Origin: Albimonas sp036154955
GTDB lineage: Bacteria; Pseudomonadota; Alphaproteobacteria; Rhodobacterales; Rhodobacteraceae
Length of the DNA: 64,000 bases
Assembly: GCA_036154955.1 (NCBI GenBank)
Contig: JAYZWL010000042.1
Coordinates: 1 to 64,000 of the forward strand
Direction of reading: 5' to 3'
Below, in pieces: positions 34,164 to 44,795 of this stretch. Positions within the stretch are counted from its first letter, which is position 1. Each line of letters opens with the position of its first letter. The position numbers and the translations under genes were made by a program. The notes beneath the pieces were generated by a model. It was not told the origin of the DNA. It saw only the letters and a program-made list of their open reading frames with translations, and searched no databases.

Positions 34164-35069
34164 TCATTCCGGCGCGGGCCGCGCCTCGGGGAAGGCCCGC
34201 GCGATGTCGAGAAAGCCCGACAGGAAGGCGACGCCGGCATCGGCGGCGCGGGCGCCGACATGGATCGACTTGGCGATCCCCTCCGGCCCCATCCGCAGCG
34301 CCGCGATGGGCAGGCGGCCCGCGGACTCGGCGATCAGCCAGTCGGGCAGGGGGGCCACGCCCCGGCCGGCGGCGACCATCTGCAGCATGATGTCGGTGGT
34401 CTCCACCGCCCGGTGCGCGCGGGGCTGGCGCTGGGCGGGCAGAAGGAAGCGGGTGAACACGTCCAGCCGCTCGGTCGCGACCGGGTAGGTGATCAGCAGC
34501 TCGCGCTCCAGATCCTCGGGCGCGACCACGCGGCGGTCGGCGAGCGGGTGGTCCGCTGCCACCGCCAGCACCAGTTCGTAGTCGAAGACCGGGGTGAAGA
34601 TCAGCTCCTCCCGCAGCACCGGGTCGGGGGTGATCAGCAGGTCGATCTCCTGCCCCATGAGCGCGTCCAGCCCGGTGAACTGGAACGCCTGCTTGACGTC
34701 CAGATCCACGTCCGGCCAGGCGGCGAGAAACGGCTCCACCACCTTCAGCAGCCAGCGGTAGCAGGGATGGCATTCCATGCCGATGCGCAGCTCTCCCCGC
34801 CGGCCGGAGGCGTATTCGGCGATCTCCGCCTCCGCCTGCTCGATCTGGGGCAGCACCCGCTGGGCGAGGGTCAGCAGGCGGCGACCGGCGCGGGTCAGGC
34901 GCAGACGGCGGCCGTCGCGTTCCCACAGCGTCGCCTCCAGCTCCCGCTCCAGCCGCCGTATGGCGTGGCTGACCGCGGACTGGGTCAGGTTCAGCCGGTC
35001 GGCGGCGGCGGTGACGCCGCCCTGGCGATCGACCTCGCGCAGGATGGCGAGGTGCTGACGGTCGAGCAT
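34164..35069 (-). CDS. metR: LysR-family methionine regulator MetR
   Basis: A 301-residue LysR protein with N-terminal helix-turn-helix (LDRQHLAILREVDRQGGVTAAADRLNLTQSAVSHAIRRLE). The co-inducer domain includes MECHPCYRWLLKVVEPFLAAWPDVDLDV, LLITPDPV and TYPVATERLDVFTRFLLPA, the profile of MetR, which uses homocysteine as effector. It is divergent from the split metH, the classical target arrangement. Palindromes in the shared 138-bp gap are likely MetR sites. The end of the protein (ARPAPE) is typical in length. Confidence 0.92.
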   Translation of the reverse strand: MLDRQHLAILREVDRQGGVTAAADRLNLTQSAVSHAIRRLERELEATLWERDGRRLRLTRAGRRLLTLAQRVLPQIEQAEAEIAEYASGRRGELRIGMECHPCYRWLLKVVEPFLAAWPDVDLDVKQAFQFTGLDALMGQEIDLLITPDPVLREELIFTPVFDYELVLAVAADHPLADRRVVAPEDLERELLITYPVATERLDVFTRFLLPAQRQPRAHRAVETTDIMLQMVAAGRGVAPLPDWLIAESAGRLPIAALRMGPEGIAKSIHVGARAADAGVAFLSGFLDIARAFPEARPAPE

Positions 35070-35110
35070 GGCGGGGCCTCCGGCGGTTGCGCGTCTGCGG
35101 ACAGGGCGGC

Positions 35111-35131
35111 TGACATATGACGGGGTGTCAT
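35111..35131. promoter_or_regulatory. putative MetR operator between metR and metH
   Basis: ATGAC-N5-GTCAT (35117-35131) is a perfect dyad overlapping a wider TGACA...TGTCA pair (35111-35130). It sits about 40 bp upstream of metR and 75 bp upstream of metH. A further ATGTC/GACAT pair lies at about 35146-35164. The shape resembles MetR sites (paired inverted half-sites), but not the exact enterobacterial TGAA-N5-TTCA. Confidence 0.5.
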
Positions 35132-35207
35132 CGTTTGCGCGGCAAATGTCAATTTACCGACATGCCGCGAAGGATGTATCCGGGGCGCTCGCCACGAAAG
35201 GACCGAG

Positions 35208-36258
35208 ATGCACAGCTTTCAGCTTCCGCAGAGCCCCGCGTTCGACGCGCTCGCCCGGGCGGCGCGCGACCGGATCCTCATCCTCGACGGGGCCATGGGC
35301 ACCATGATCCAGACGCTGGGCCTGGACGAGACCGCCTTCCGCGGCGACGGGAAAGGCGGCGGGCATTCCTGCGCGATCCACTCGGACCACCCCCAGCAGG
35401 GCAACAACGACCTGCTGGTCCTGACCCAGCCGCAGGAGATCGAGGCGATCCACTACGCCTTCGCCATGGCCGGCGCGGATATCGTGGAGACCAACACCTT
35501 CTCCTCCACCACCATCGCGCAGGCCGATTACGGGCTGGAGGCGCAGGTCCATGCGCTCAACGTCGCGGGCGCGCGGGCGGCGCGGCGGGCGATGGACCGC
35601 GCCACCGCGCAGGACGGGCGGCCGCGCTGGGTGGCCGGCGCGGTGGGGCCGACCAACCGCACCGCCTCGATCAGCCCCGACGTGAACGATCCCGGCTACC
35701 GCGCCGTGACCTTCGACGACCTGCGCCGCGCCTATGGCCAGCAGATCCGCGGGCTGATCGAGGGCGGGGCCGACCTGATCCTGATCGAGACCATCTTCGA
35801 CACGCTCAACGCCAAGGCCGCGATCTTCGCCTGTTTCGAGATCTTCGCCGAGATCGGGCGCCGGCTGCCGGTGATGATCTCGGGCACCATCACCGACGCC
35901 TCGGGGCGCACGCTGTCGGGGCAGACGCCGACCGCCTTCTGGCACTCGGTCCGCCACGCGCGGCCCTTCACCGTGGGGCTGAACTGCGCGCTGGGCGCGG
36001 ACGCCATGCGTCCCCATCTGGCGGAGCTGGCGGGCGTCGCCGACGCGCTGGTCTGCGCCTATCCCAACGCCGGCCTGCCCAACGCCTTCGGCCAGTATGA
36101 CGAGACGCCCGACGAGACCGCGGCCAAGGTCGAGGTCTTCGCGAAGGAAGGTCTGGTGAACGTGGTCGGCGGCTGCTGCGGCACCACCCCCGACCATATC
36201 CGCGCGATCGCGGAGCGGGTGGCGTCCCACGCCCCCCGTCGCCTGGAGGAGACGGCCG

Positions 36259-36266
<8 letters not shown>
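35208..36266 (+). CDS. metH: methionine synthase, homocysteine-binding subunit (split MetH, N-terminal)
   Basis: A 352-residue homocysteine methyltransferase domain corresponding to the first module of B12-dependent MetH. The zinc ligands are C260 (GLNCALGA) and C323-C324 (GGCCGTTP). LILDGAMGTMIQ and ADIVETNTFSST are family signatures. The protein stops where E. coli MetH would continue into the folate domain; the next gene supplies the remainder with an 8-bp overlap. This split is known in Rhodobacterales and is not a frameshift artefact. A GAAAGGA site precedes the ATG. Confidence 0.94.
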
Positions 36267-38988
<2,722 letters not shown>

Positions 38989-39044
38989 GCTTGGGGGCCT
39001 GAGACCTGAGACCTGAGACCGGGGGGACCGGCGGGACGGCCCTG

Positions 39045-39065
39045 TTCCGCGCCTGCGGCGCGGAA
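39045..39065. terminator. hairpin between convergent metH and decarboxylase genes
   Basis: A perfect 9-bp stem TTCCGCGCC / GGCGCGGAA with a 3-nt loop lies 57 bp after the metH stop and 41 bp from the convergent decarboxylase stop. A short TGAGACC tandem run (about 39000-39019) precedes it. Neither side has a strong T-tract. Confidence 0.5.
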
Positions 39066-39106
39066 GGCGCCCGCCCGCCGGCCCGTCCCGCCGCCCGGCC
39101 GCGCGC

Positions 39107-39727
39107 TCAGCAGGGGGCGAGGCCCAGATGCGCGCGGAACCGGGTCTTGATGAAGGTCGCGTCGCGCGGAGGGAGGGAGCGGGGCGGGTTCTCCGCCGCG
39201 ATCTTGAGCACCGCCATCCGCGGCCCTTCCGCCGGGTCGCGCAGGCGCAGGGCCAGCGCGTCCACCTCCTGCAGCCCGTGCAGGGTCGCGGCCTCGGCCC
39301 AGCCCGCCGCCGCGGCCATGGCGGCGAGGTCGAGGCCCCGGCCGGTATGGCTGCGCTGCATCCCCGTCTCGCCGTAATGGCCGTTGTCGAGCACGATCAG
39401 GTCGAGGTTGCGCGGCCGCGCCGTGGCGATGGTGGCCAGCGCGCCGAGCGCCATCAGCTGCTCGCCGTCGCCGGTGATCGCCATCACCCGCCGCCCCGGC
39501 TGCGCCAGCGCCAGCCCCAGCGCCACCAGCGCGGCCCCGCCCATGGCGCCCCACAGGTAGTAGTTGGCCGGGTCGTCGCCGGCCGCATGCACGTCGTAGC
39601 TGGGAGAGCCGAGCCCGGTCACCACCAGCGCCCCGTCCCGCGCCGCGATCAGCCGGGCCACCGCCGCGCGGCGGTCCATGCCGGTTCCCTGTCCCTGCGT
39701 CGTCGCATCGCTCATCGCGGTCACCAT
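39107..39727 (-). CDS. TPP-dependent decarboxylase, beta (TPP-binding) subunit; sulfopyruvate/phosphonopyruvate decarboxylase-like
   Basis: A 206-residue pyrophosphate-binding module of a thiamine diphosphate enzyme. ITGDGEQLMALGALATIATARPRNLDLIVLDNGHYGETG carries the GDG...N magnesium/TPP motif. NYYLWGAMGGAALVALGLALA is typical of split 2-oxo acid decarboxylases such as ComE. It overlaps the alpha subunit by 7 bp. Candidate substrates are sulfopyruvate or phosphonopyruvate; neither the acceptor enzymes (xsc, pta) nor phosphonate genes are nearby. A second start at Met17 (MDRRAAVARLI) is possible. Confidence 0.82.
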   Translation of the reverse strand: MVTAMSDATTQGQGTGMDRRAAVARLIAARDGALVVTGLGSPSYDVHAAGDDPANYYLWGAMGGAALVALGLALAQPGRRVMAITGDGEQLMALGALATIATARPRNLDLIVLDNGHYGETGMQRSHTGRGLDLAAMAAAAGWAEAATLHGLQEVDALALRLRDPAEGPRMAVLKIAAENPPRSLPPRDATFIKTRFRAHLGLAPC

Positions 39728-40263
39728 TTCTTGCGGCCCAGCAGGCGCTGGCCGATCAGCACGGCGACCTGCTGGTCGCTCTCGAACGCCATGTCAGCGG
39801 CCTGGGCCGTGATCTCCAGCAGGTCGGCCCCGGTCTCGGCCCGCAGGACCGTCACCCCGATCGCCTCCAGCGCCGGCTGCGTCGCCCGGCTCATCGGGAC
39901 CTGCCACGGGTTGAACTCGCCCCACTCGCCCCGCATCGTCACCAGCATCAGCAGCGGCATCCGCGCCTGCACGGGCAGCGACAGCATGTTGATGCAGTTG
40001 CCCACGCCCGAGGACTGCATGAGCAGGACCGAGCGCACGCCGCCCAGCCAGGCCCCGGCGGCGATGGCGATCCCCTCCTCCTCGGTGGTCAGGGAGATGG
40101 CGTGCACGTCCTCGTCCGCCTCGAATCGTCGGATCAGGGTGGCGTGGCCGGCGTCGGGCACGTAGCTCGCCTGTCGCACGCCCGCCGCCTTGAGCAGGGC
40201 GTGCAGGCGGTCGGGCCAGTCGGTGACGTCCGGAGCGGCGTCCGGAGCGGCGGTGTCGGGCAT
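39721..40263 (-). CDS. TPP-dependent decarboxylase, alpha (PYR) subunit; sulfopyruvate/phosphonopyruvate decarboxylase-like
   Basis: A 180-residue PYR module. The catalytic Glu of TPP enzymes is expected in TTEEEGIAIAAGAWLGG, and the LLMQSSGVGNCINML segment is the hallmark of sulfopyruvate decarboxylase alpha (ComD) and phosphonopyruvate decarboxylase relatives. It pairs with the overlapping beta gene to make one active site. The 100-bp gap to the divergent LysR gene holds a strong palindrome, so LysR control is likely. It is distinct from the taurine transaminase locus 12 kb away, although both could feed organosulfonate metabolism. Confidence 0.82.
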   Translation of the reverse strand: MPDTAAPDAAPDVTDWPDRLHALLKAAGVRQASYVPDAGHATLIRRFEADEDVHAISLTTEEEGIAIAAGAWLGGVRSVLLMQSSGVGNCINMLSLPVQARMPLLMLVTMRGEWGEFNPWQVPMSRATQPALEAIGVTVLRAETGADLLEITAQAADMAFESDQQVAVLIGQRLLGRKKW

Positions 40264-40332
40264 CGGGTCCTCCCTTTGAACGGCGTTTCCCCCTGCCTAG
40301 CCTTTCCCGTTCGCTATGACATCGAGCCTTTC

Positions 40333-40351
40333 TCGCTATCAGCCATAGCGA
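40333..40351. promoter_or_regulatory. putative LysR operator palindrome
   Basis: TCGCTAT-N5-ATAGCGA is a perfect palindrome 12 bp upstream of the LysR start and about 70 bp upstream of the divergent decarboxylase operon. A second half-site TTCGCTAT occurs near 40309-40316. The A/T content and position fit an autoregulated LysR switch. Confidence 0.65.
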
Positions 40352-40363
40352 TATTCTATCGGA

Positions 40364-41326
40364 ATGGACATCAACCAGCTTCGCACCCTGCTGCATGTCG
40401 CCGAACTGGGCAGCCTCTCGCGCGCCGCCGAGCGGCTGCGCATCGCCCAGCCCGCCCTGTCGCGGCAGGTGCGCCTGCTGGAGGAGGAGCTGGGCGCCCG
40501 CCTTTTCGACCGGCACGGTCGCGGGATGACGCCGACGGAGAAGGGCCGGGAGGCGCTGCGCCACGCCCAGCGGGTGATGGCCGAGCTGGAGGAGATCCGC
40601 GCGGCGGTGGCCGACGAGGACGCGGCGCTGCGCGGGCATGTCTCGGTCGGGATGCCGCCCACCGTCTCGGCGATCCTGGCGAGGCCGCTGGTCGCGGCGT
40701 TCTCGGCCCGCCACCCGGACGCCACGCTGCGCATCGTGGACGCCTATACCGGCTATCTGCGCGACTGGCTGCACCGGGGGGAGCTGCATCTGGCGATCAT
40801 GTATCAGTCGCCGCCGGCGCGTTCGCTGCGGGTGACGCCGCTGCTGGAGGAACGGCTGCACCTGGTCGGCCCGCCGGGGGCGGGTCTGTCGCCCGCGCGG
40901 CCGGTCACGGCGGCGGAGGTCGCGGCGCGGCGGCTGTTCCTGCCCAGCCCCGGCCACGGCCTGCGCGCGCTGGTCGAGACCTGGGCCGCGGCCGCGGGCG
41001 TGGCGCTCGACGTGCGGGTGGAGGCCGACAGCTACGCCATCCTGACGGCGCTGGCCGAGACGGGGCCGGGCTGCACCCTGCTGCCGCTGGCCCCGATCCG
41101 GCGGGAGATCGCGGCCGGGCGGCTGGCCCATGCCCCCATCGCCGATCCCGCGCCGCGGCGGCGGCTGGAACTGGCGATGCCGGCCGACCGCGCCGCCCCC
41201 CGGCTGGCCCGCTTCGCGGCGCAGGCGCTGCGCGACATCGCCGGCGATCTGGTGCGGGGCGGCCAGTGGTCGGGGCGGCTGATCGGCGGGGGCGAGCCGG
41301 ACCCGGCGGGCGGCGCGGCGTCCTAG
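40364..41326 (+). CDS. LysR-family transcriptional regulator of the decarboxylase operon
   Basis: A 320-residue LysR protein: helix-turn-helix in MDINQLRTLLHVAELGSLSRAAERLRIAQPALSRQVRLLEEELG, then an effector domain with GHVSVGMPPTVSAILARPLV and ETGPGCTLLPLAPIRREI. It resembles the CbbR/CatR-like nitrogen-assimilation group in general form, but no ligand can be named. It is divergent from the TPP decarboxylase genes and faces a palindrome. Its stop codon shares the palindromic CTAG with the stop of the convergent 70-residue gene. Confidence 0.9.
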   Translation: MDINQLRTLLHVAELGSLSRAAERLRIAQPALSRQVRLLEEELGARLFDRHGRGMTPTEKGREALRHAQRVMAELEEIRAAVADEDAALRGHVSVGMPPTVSAILARPLVAAFSARHPDATLRIVDAYTGYLRDWLHRGELHLAIMYQSPPARSLRVTPLLEERLHLVGPPGAGLSPARPVTAAEVAARRLFLPSPGHGLRALVETWAAAAGVALDVRVEADSYAILTALAETGPGCTLLPLAPIRREIAAGRLAHAPIADPAPRRRLELAMPADRAAPRLARFAAQALRDIAGDLVRGGQWSGRLIGGGEPDPAGGAAS

Positions 41327-41535
41327 CCCCGCTTCCCACCCATGACACGCGCGACGATGGCGTTGGCGTGGCCATGGCCCAGCCCGTGCTCGGCCTTCAG
41401 CCGGGCCACGCGCCGGATATGCGCCTCGCCCTCCCTCGCGGCGACGAGGTCGAGCCAGCGCTGGATCGGCCGCCCGCATTTCTTCTCGATCGACGGGAAA
41501 CAGGACGCGGGTCCCTTCGGTTTCTCATCCGCCAT
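41323..41535 (-). CDS. DUF4287-type small protein
   Basis: A 70-residue cytoplasmic protein. KGPASCFPSIEKKCGRPIQRWLDLV followed by LKAEHGLGHGHANAIVARVM is the DUF4287 pattern, common in proteobacteria and actinobacteria with unknown function. The GHGHANA motif is intact. Usual homologs have Tyr where this one has Cys in SCFPSIEKKC. The start at 41535 gives the natural length. Its last codons overlap the convergent LysR gene by 4 bp. Confidence 0.82.
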   Translation of the reverse strand: MADEKPKGPASCFPSIEKKCGRPIQRWLDLVAAREGEAHIRRVARLKAEHGLGHGHANAIVARVMGGKRG

Positions 41536-41697
41536 GTCCCGTCTCCCTGCACCGCGCCGGCCGTCCAGGCCGCGCCGCCCGGCGCCGGATGCATGAACCC
41601 CGGCGATAGGGCCTAGCGGTCCGGCCGGGATAATCCCGCGCGCGATGCGCCTTACCTCTTGCGGTGACCGCCCCAGGCCGCTTCCGGAGGATCCGAC

Positions 41698-42180
41698 TTG
41701 CCCCTGCCCGCCCGCGACCTCGTCTTCTACGCCGCCCTCAGCCTGGGCGCGGCCGTCGACGCCGCCTGCGCCGAGCCCAACCGCGTGACCCTGCCCGCGG
41801 ATCCCGAGGCGCTGACCCATTTCGCCACCGTCACCCGGGGCGAGATCACCGAGCGCATGGCGACCACGCCGGAGGCGATCGCGGCGGCCGGGCGAGGAGA
41901 GCCGTTGCCCGACGGAACCCATGTCATCCTGATCGACCGCCGGCAGGGCGCGGTGCATCGCTATCTCGTCATGCAGAAGGGCGAGGGCTGGGGCGAGGAC
42001 CACGCCGAGGCCGACCGCACCGGCGACTGGCGGTTCCAGTGGTTCCGGCCCGACGGCTCGATCAACATGGAGGAGGACACCGCCCGCTGCCGGTCCTGCC
42101 ATTCGTCCCGCGATGACCGCAGCTTCATGTTCACCTTCCGCGATCTACAGACCTTCGCCCGGACGGGGGAGGTCAGGTGA
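41698..42180 (+). CDS. cytochrome P460 family protein
   Basis: A 160-residue periplasmic c-type haem protein. The start is a TTG at 41698 with GGAGG 8 bp upstream; a hydrophobic N-terminus (DLVFYAALSLGAAVDAACA) follows as a signal peptide. The P460 fold is recognised from the DGTHVILIDRR and YLVMQKGEGWGED strands and the haem attachment C131-R-S-C134-H135 near the C-terminus. K94 in VMQK is a candidate for the Lys-haem cross-link of P460 enzymes, which oxidise hydroxylamine or bind NO. It overlaps the next gene by GTGA, forming a three-gene operon. Confidence 0.82.
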   Translation: MPLPARDLVFYAALSLGAAVDAACAEPNRVTLPADPEALTHFATVTRGEITERMATTPEAIAAAGRGEPLPDGTHVILIDRRQGAVHRYLVMQKGEGWGEDHAEADRTGDWRFQWFRPDGSINMEEDTARCRSCHSSRDDRSFMFTFRDLQTFARTGEVR

Positions 42181-42911
42181 CGGCGCGGGGCGGCCTCGCG
42201 CGGGTCGGGCTGGCGCTGTCGGCGCTGGTCCTGCTGGCGCTGGGGCTGGCCTATCCGCTGACCGGCCGGGCGGCGCATGAGCTGCTGGGCACGGCGATGC
42301 TGGCGCTGCTGGTCGTGCATGTCGCCCTGAACCGGCGCTGGTGGCGCGGCCTCCACCGCACCCCGCTGCGCGCCCGGCTGCTGCTGCGCGCGCTCGCCAA
42401 TCTCGGCATGGCCGCGGCGATCCTAGGGCTGGCGGTCATTTCGGTGACCGTCTCCCGCCTGGTCTTCGCGCCGCTGGGGCTGGAGGGCGGGGTGATCGCG
42501 CGGGACTGGCACATCGCGCTGGGCTGGTGGGCGCTGGTCGCGCTGGGGCTGCATCTGGGCGCCAACGCGGCGCGGCTGGCGGGGCTGGTTCCGCGGCCGC
42601 GGGCGCCGGGCCGGGGGCTGCGGTTCGGGCTCTGGGCGTTGGCGCTGGGCCTCGCTTTCTGGGGCGTCGAGGCGGCCGCGCGGCTGGATCTGATCGACAA
42701 GCTGCGGATGCGCTTCGGCTTTCGGATGTGGGATTTCGAGGCCGACGCCGCCGGCTTCTTCCTCTCCGTCGCGGGCGTGCCGGCGCTGATCGCGGTCCCC
42801 GTCGCCCTGCTGCCGCGCCCGCCCGCCGTCCGCCCCAGGCATCCCGCGCCGGGCGCTGAGCCCCGCGCGTCGTCCCGACCCTTCCTCTTCCGCAAGGAGC
42901 CCCTCCGATGA
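42177..42911 (+). CDS. polytopic membrane protein, cytochrome b-like (DUF4405-type)
   Basis: A 244-residue protein with a GTG start overlapping the P460 stop. About five to six membrane helices are visible. HELLGTAMLALLVVHVALNRRWW and RDWHIALGWWALVALGLHLGAN each carry two His at helix positions suited to b-haem ligation, as in DUF4405/b561-like proteins. A Pro/Arg-rich C-terminus follows the last helix. Together with a c-haem neighbour, a role in electron transfer across the membrane is plausible; this is inference. Confidence 0.68.
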   Translation: MTARGGLARVGLALSALVLLALGLAYPLTGRAAHELLGTAMLALLVVHVALNRRWWRGLHRTPLRARLLLRALANLGMAAAILGLAVISVTVSRLVFAPLGLEGGVIARDWHIALGWWALVALGLHLGANAARLAGLVPRPRAPGRGLRFGLWALALGLAFWGVEAAARLDLIDKLRMRFGFRMWDFEADAAGFFLSVAGVPALIAVPVALLPRPPAVRPRHPAPGAEPRASSRPFLFRKEPLR

Positions 42912-44143
42912 GAACCCTCGCCGCCACCGCCGCCTTCGCCTCCGCCCTCGCCGCCGCGCCGGAAGGTCATGCCCAGACCTCCGGCGCCGGCGGCCGGATC
43001 GCGCCGCAAGCGGTCTACGAGGTGTCGCCGCCGCTGGGCGCCTATACCGACGCGCAGTTGTTCGGCCGCGTCTGGGCCGACCCGACGCTCGCGCCCCGGG
43101 ACCGGTCGCTGGTCACCGTCGCCGCCCTGATCGCGGGCGGGCGGATCGCGCAGGTCGGCTCGCATTCGGGCCGGGCGCTCGACAACGGCGTGACGCCGGA
43201 GGAGCTGGGCGAGGTGCTGGCCCATCTGGCCTTCTACGCCGGCTGGCCGGTGGCGATCTCGGCGGTGTTCGAGATCCGCGAGGTGTTCGACGCCCGCGGC
43301 ATCGCCGCCGTGGACCCGGAGACCGGCGACCTGCTGGAGCTGGACCCGGAGGCGGAGGCCGCCCGCCGCGCCGCGGTCGCCGCCAACGCCGCGCCCTTCG
43401 CGCCGGGGCTGGCCGGGGCGACGGACGACGTGCTGTTCGCCGACCTGTGGCGCCGCCCGGGCCTCGCGCCGCGGGACCGGTCGCTGGTCACGGTCGCGGC
43501 GCTGATCGCCATGGGGCAGGCGGAGCAGGCGCCCTTCCACCTAAACCGCGCCATGGACAACGGCCTGACCCGGGACGAGGCGGCGGAGCTGGTGCATCAC
43601 GCCGCCTATTACGCCGGCTGGCCGCGGGCCTTCTCCGCCGTCGGGGCGCTGAAGACGGTGTTCGAGGCGCGCGAGGCGGCGGGCGCGGCCGAGAGCCCGG
43701 CCCCGCAGCCCGCCGCCCTTTCGGTGGTGCGTCCCGAGGCGGCCGGGACCGTCCCCGGCCCGGCGGAGCGGTTCAGCGGCGAGGTCACGGTCGGCCCGCT
43801 CTTCGCGCCGATCCCGCCGGCGCGGCTTTCGGGCGGGCTGGTGAGCTTCGCCGCCTCCGCCCGCACCGCCTGGCATTCGCATCCGCTGGGCCAGACGCTT
43901 TACATCACCGCCGGCTGCGGCTGGGTGCAGTCCGAGGGCGCGCCGGTGCAGGCGGTGCGCCCCGGCGACATCGTGCAGATCCCCGCCGGCGTCCGCCACT
44001 GGCACGGCGCCTCGGAGACCGAGGCCATGAGCCATGTGGCGATGCTGGAGGCCCCGGCGGAGGGGGCGACCACCTGGATGGAGCTGGTGTCGGACGCGGA
44101 TTACCTGAAAGGCCGCGACGCCGCCGCCCGCTGCCCGGGCTGA
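42908..44143 (+). CDS. periplasmic carboxymuconolactone decarboxylase (x2)-cupin fusion
   Basis: A 411-residue protein. The N-terminus (RTLAATAAFASALAAAPEGHAQ) looks like a signal peptide, unusual for this family. Two CMD/AhpD-like domains follow (LAPRDRSLVTVAALIAGGR...HLAFYAGWP and LAPRDRSLVTVAALIAMGQ...HHAAYYAGWP), then a cupin with HSHPLGQTLYITAGCGWVQ and RPGDIVQIPAGVRHWHG. The two CMD domains are nearly identical in their active core, indicating tandem duplication. Neither CMD has the CxxC of AhpD. It overlaps the membrane gene by ATGA and ends the P460 operon before a terminator. Confidence 0.85.
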   Translation: MRTLAATAAFASALAAAPEGHAQTSGAGGRIAPQAVYEVSPPLGAYTDAQLFGRVWADPTLAPRDRSLVTVAALIAGGRIAQVGSHSGRALDNGVTPEELGEVLAHLAFYAGWPVAISAVFEIREVFDARGIAAVDPETGDLLELDPEAEAARRAAVAANAAPFAPGLAGATDDVLFADLWRRPGLAPRDRSLVTVAALIAMGQAEQAPFHLNRAMDNGLTRDEAAELVHHAAYYAGWPRAFSAVGALKTVFEAREAAGAAESPAPQPAALSVVRPEAAGTVPGPAERFSGEVTVGPLFAPIPPARLSGGLVSFAASARTAWHSHPLGQTLYITAGCGWVQSEGAPVQAVRPGDIVQIPAGVRHWHGASETEAMSHVAMLEAPAEGATTWMELVSDADYLKGRDAAARCPG

Positions 44144-44184
44144 GGCCGCATTTTCTCGCCGCGCCCCGCCCTTTCCGCCAAATG

Positions 44185-44212
44185 CCGCCCGATCACCCGG
44201 ATCGGGCGGTTT
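44185..44212 (+). terminator. terminator of the P460 operon
   Basis: A perfect 10-bp stem CCGCCCGATC / GATCGGGCGG with a 5-nt loop followed by TTT lies 42 bp after the CMD-cupin stop codon. Confidence 0.75.
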
Positions 44213-44326
44213 ACATCGCGGCCCATGCTTGCGAGCCTTGGGGCGCGAGCGATCGGGGTTTCGGGCGCGAAGGACGCGGCCCGGAGGCCCCGGCGATTTC
44301 CCACGCCCCCGGAAAGGATATGCGAC

Positions 44327-44755
44327 ATGACACAGGCTAAGCCGGGCGACACGCTGCACCTTCACTACACCGGCACGCTGGACGACGGCGCGGTGTTCGA
44401 CAGTTCCCAGGGCCGCGAGCCCCTGTCCTTCGAGATGGGCGCGGGCCAGATCATCCCGGGCCTCGAGGCCGGACTGACCGGGATGGAGGTGGGCGAGAAA
44501 CGCACCGTCCGGGTCGAACCGGCCGAGGCCTATGGCGAGCACGACCCCTCGCAGGTGCAGTCGGTGGACCGCGCGGGCGTGCCCGACCACATCCCGACCG
44601 AACCGGGCACGCGACTGCAGGTCCAGACGCCGGAAGGGCGGATGGTGCAGGTGGTGGTGGCCGAGGTCACCGAGGACGCGCTGGTGCTGGACGCCAACCA
44701 CCCGCTGGCCGGCAAGGCGCTGACCTTCGATGTGGAGCTGGTGGCCATCGCCTGA
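44327..44755 (+). CDS. FKBP-type peptidyl-prolyl isomerase, SlyD-like
   Basis: A 142-residue short FKBP with an inserted flap, as in SlyD/FkpB. Signatures are HYTGTLDDGAVFDSSQGREPLSFEMGAGQIIPGLEAGLTGMEVGEKRTVRVEPAEAYGEHD. The insert-in-flap domain covers residues ~70-125, and the fold closes with DANHPLAGKALTFDVELV. It lacks SlyD's His/Cys-rich metal tail. No signal peptide is seen, so it is cytoplasmic. The start at 44327 has GGAAAGG upstream. It is a single-gene unit after a terminator. Confidence 0.93.
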   Translation: MTQAKPGDTLHLHYTGTLDDGAVFDSSQGREPLSFEMGAGQIIPGLEAGLTGMEVGEKRTVRVEPAEAYGEHDPSQVQSVDRAGVPDHIPTEPGTRLQVQTPEGRMVQVVVAEVTEDALVLDANHPLAGKALTFDVELVAIA

Positions 44756-44795
44756 CGGCGGGCCCCGAAGACGAACGGTCCGGGGGCGCCGCGCG

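Noticed and set aside
41664..42116. Alternative frame start for the P460 gene at 41664
   Set aside because: That frame is Arg-rich and lacks the haem motif; the TTG at 41698 with GGAGG upstream gives the P460 protein.
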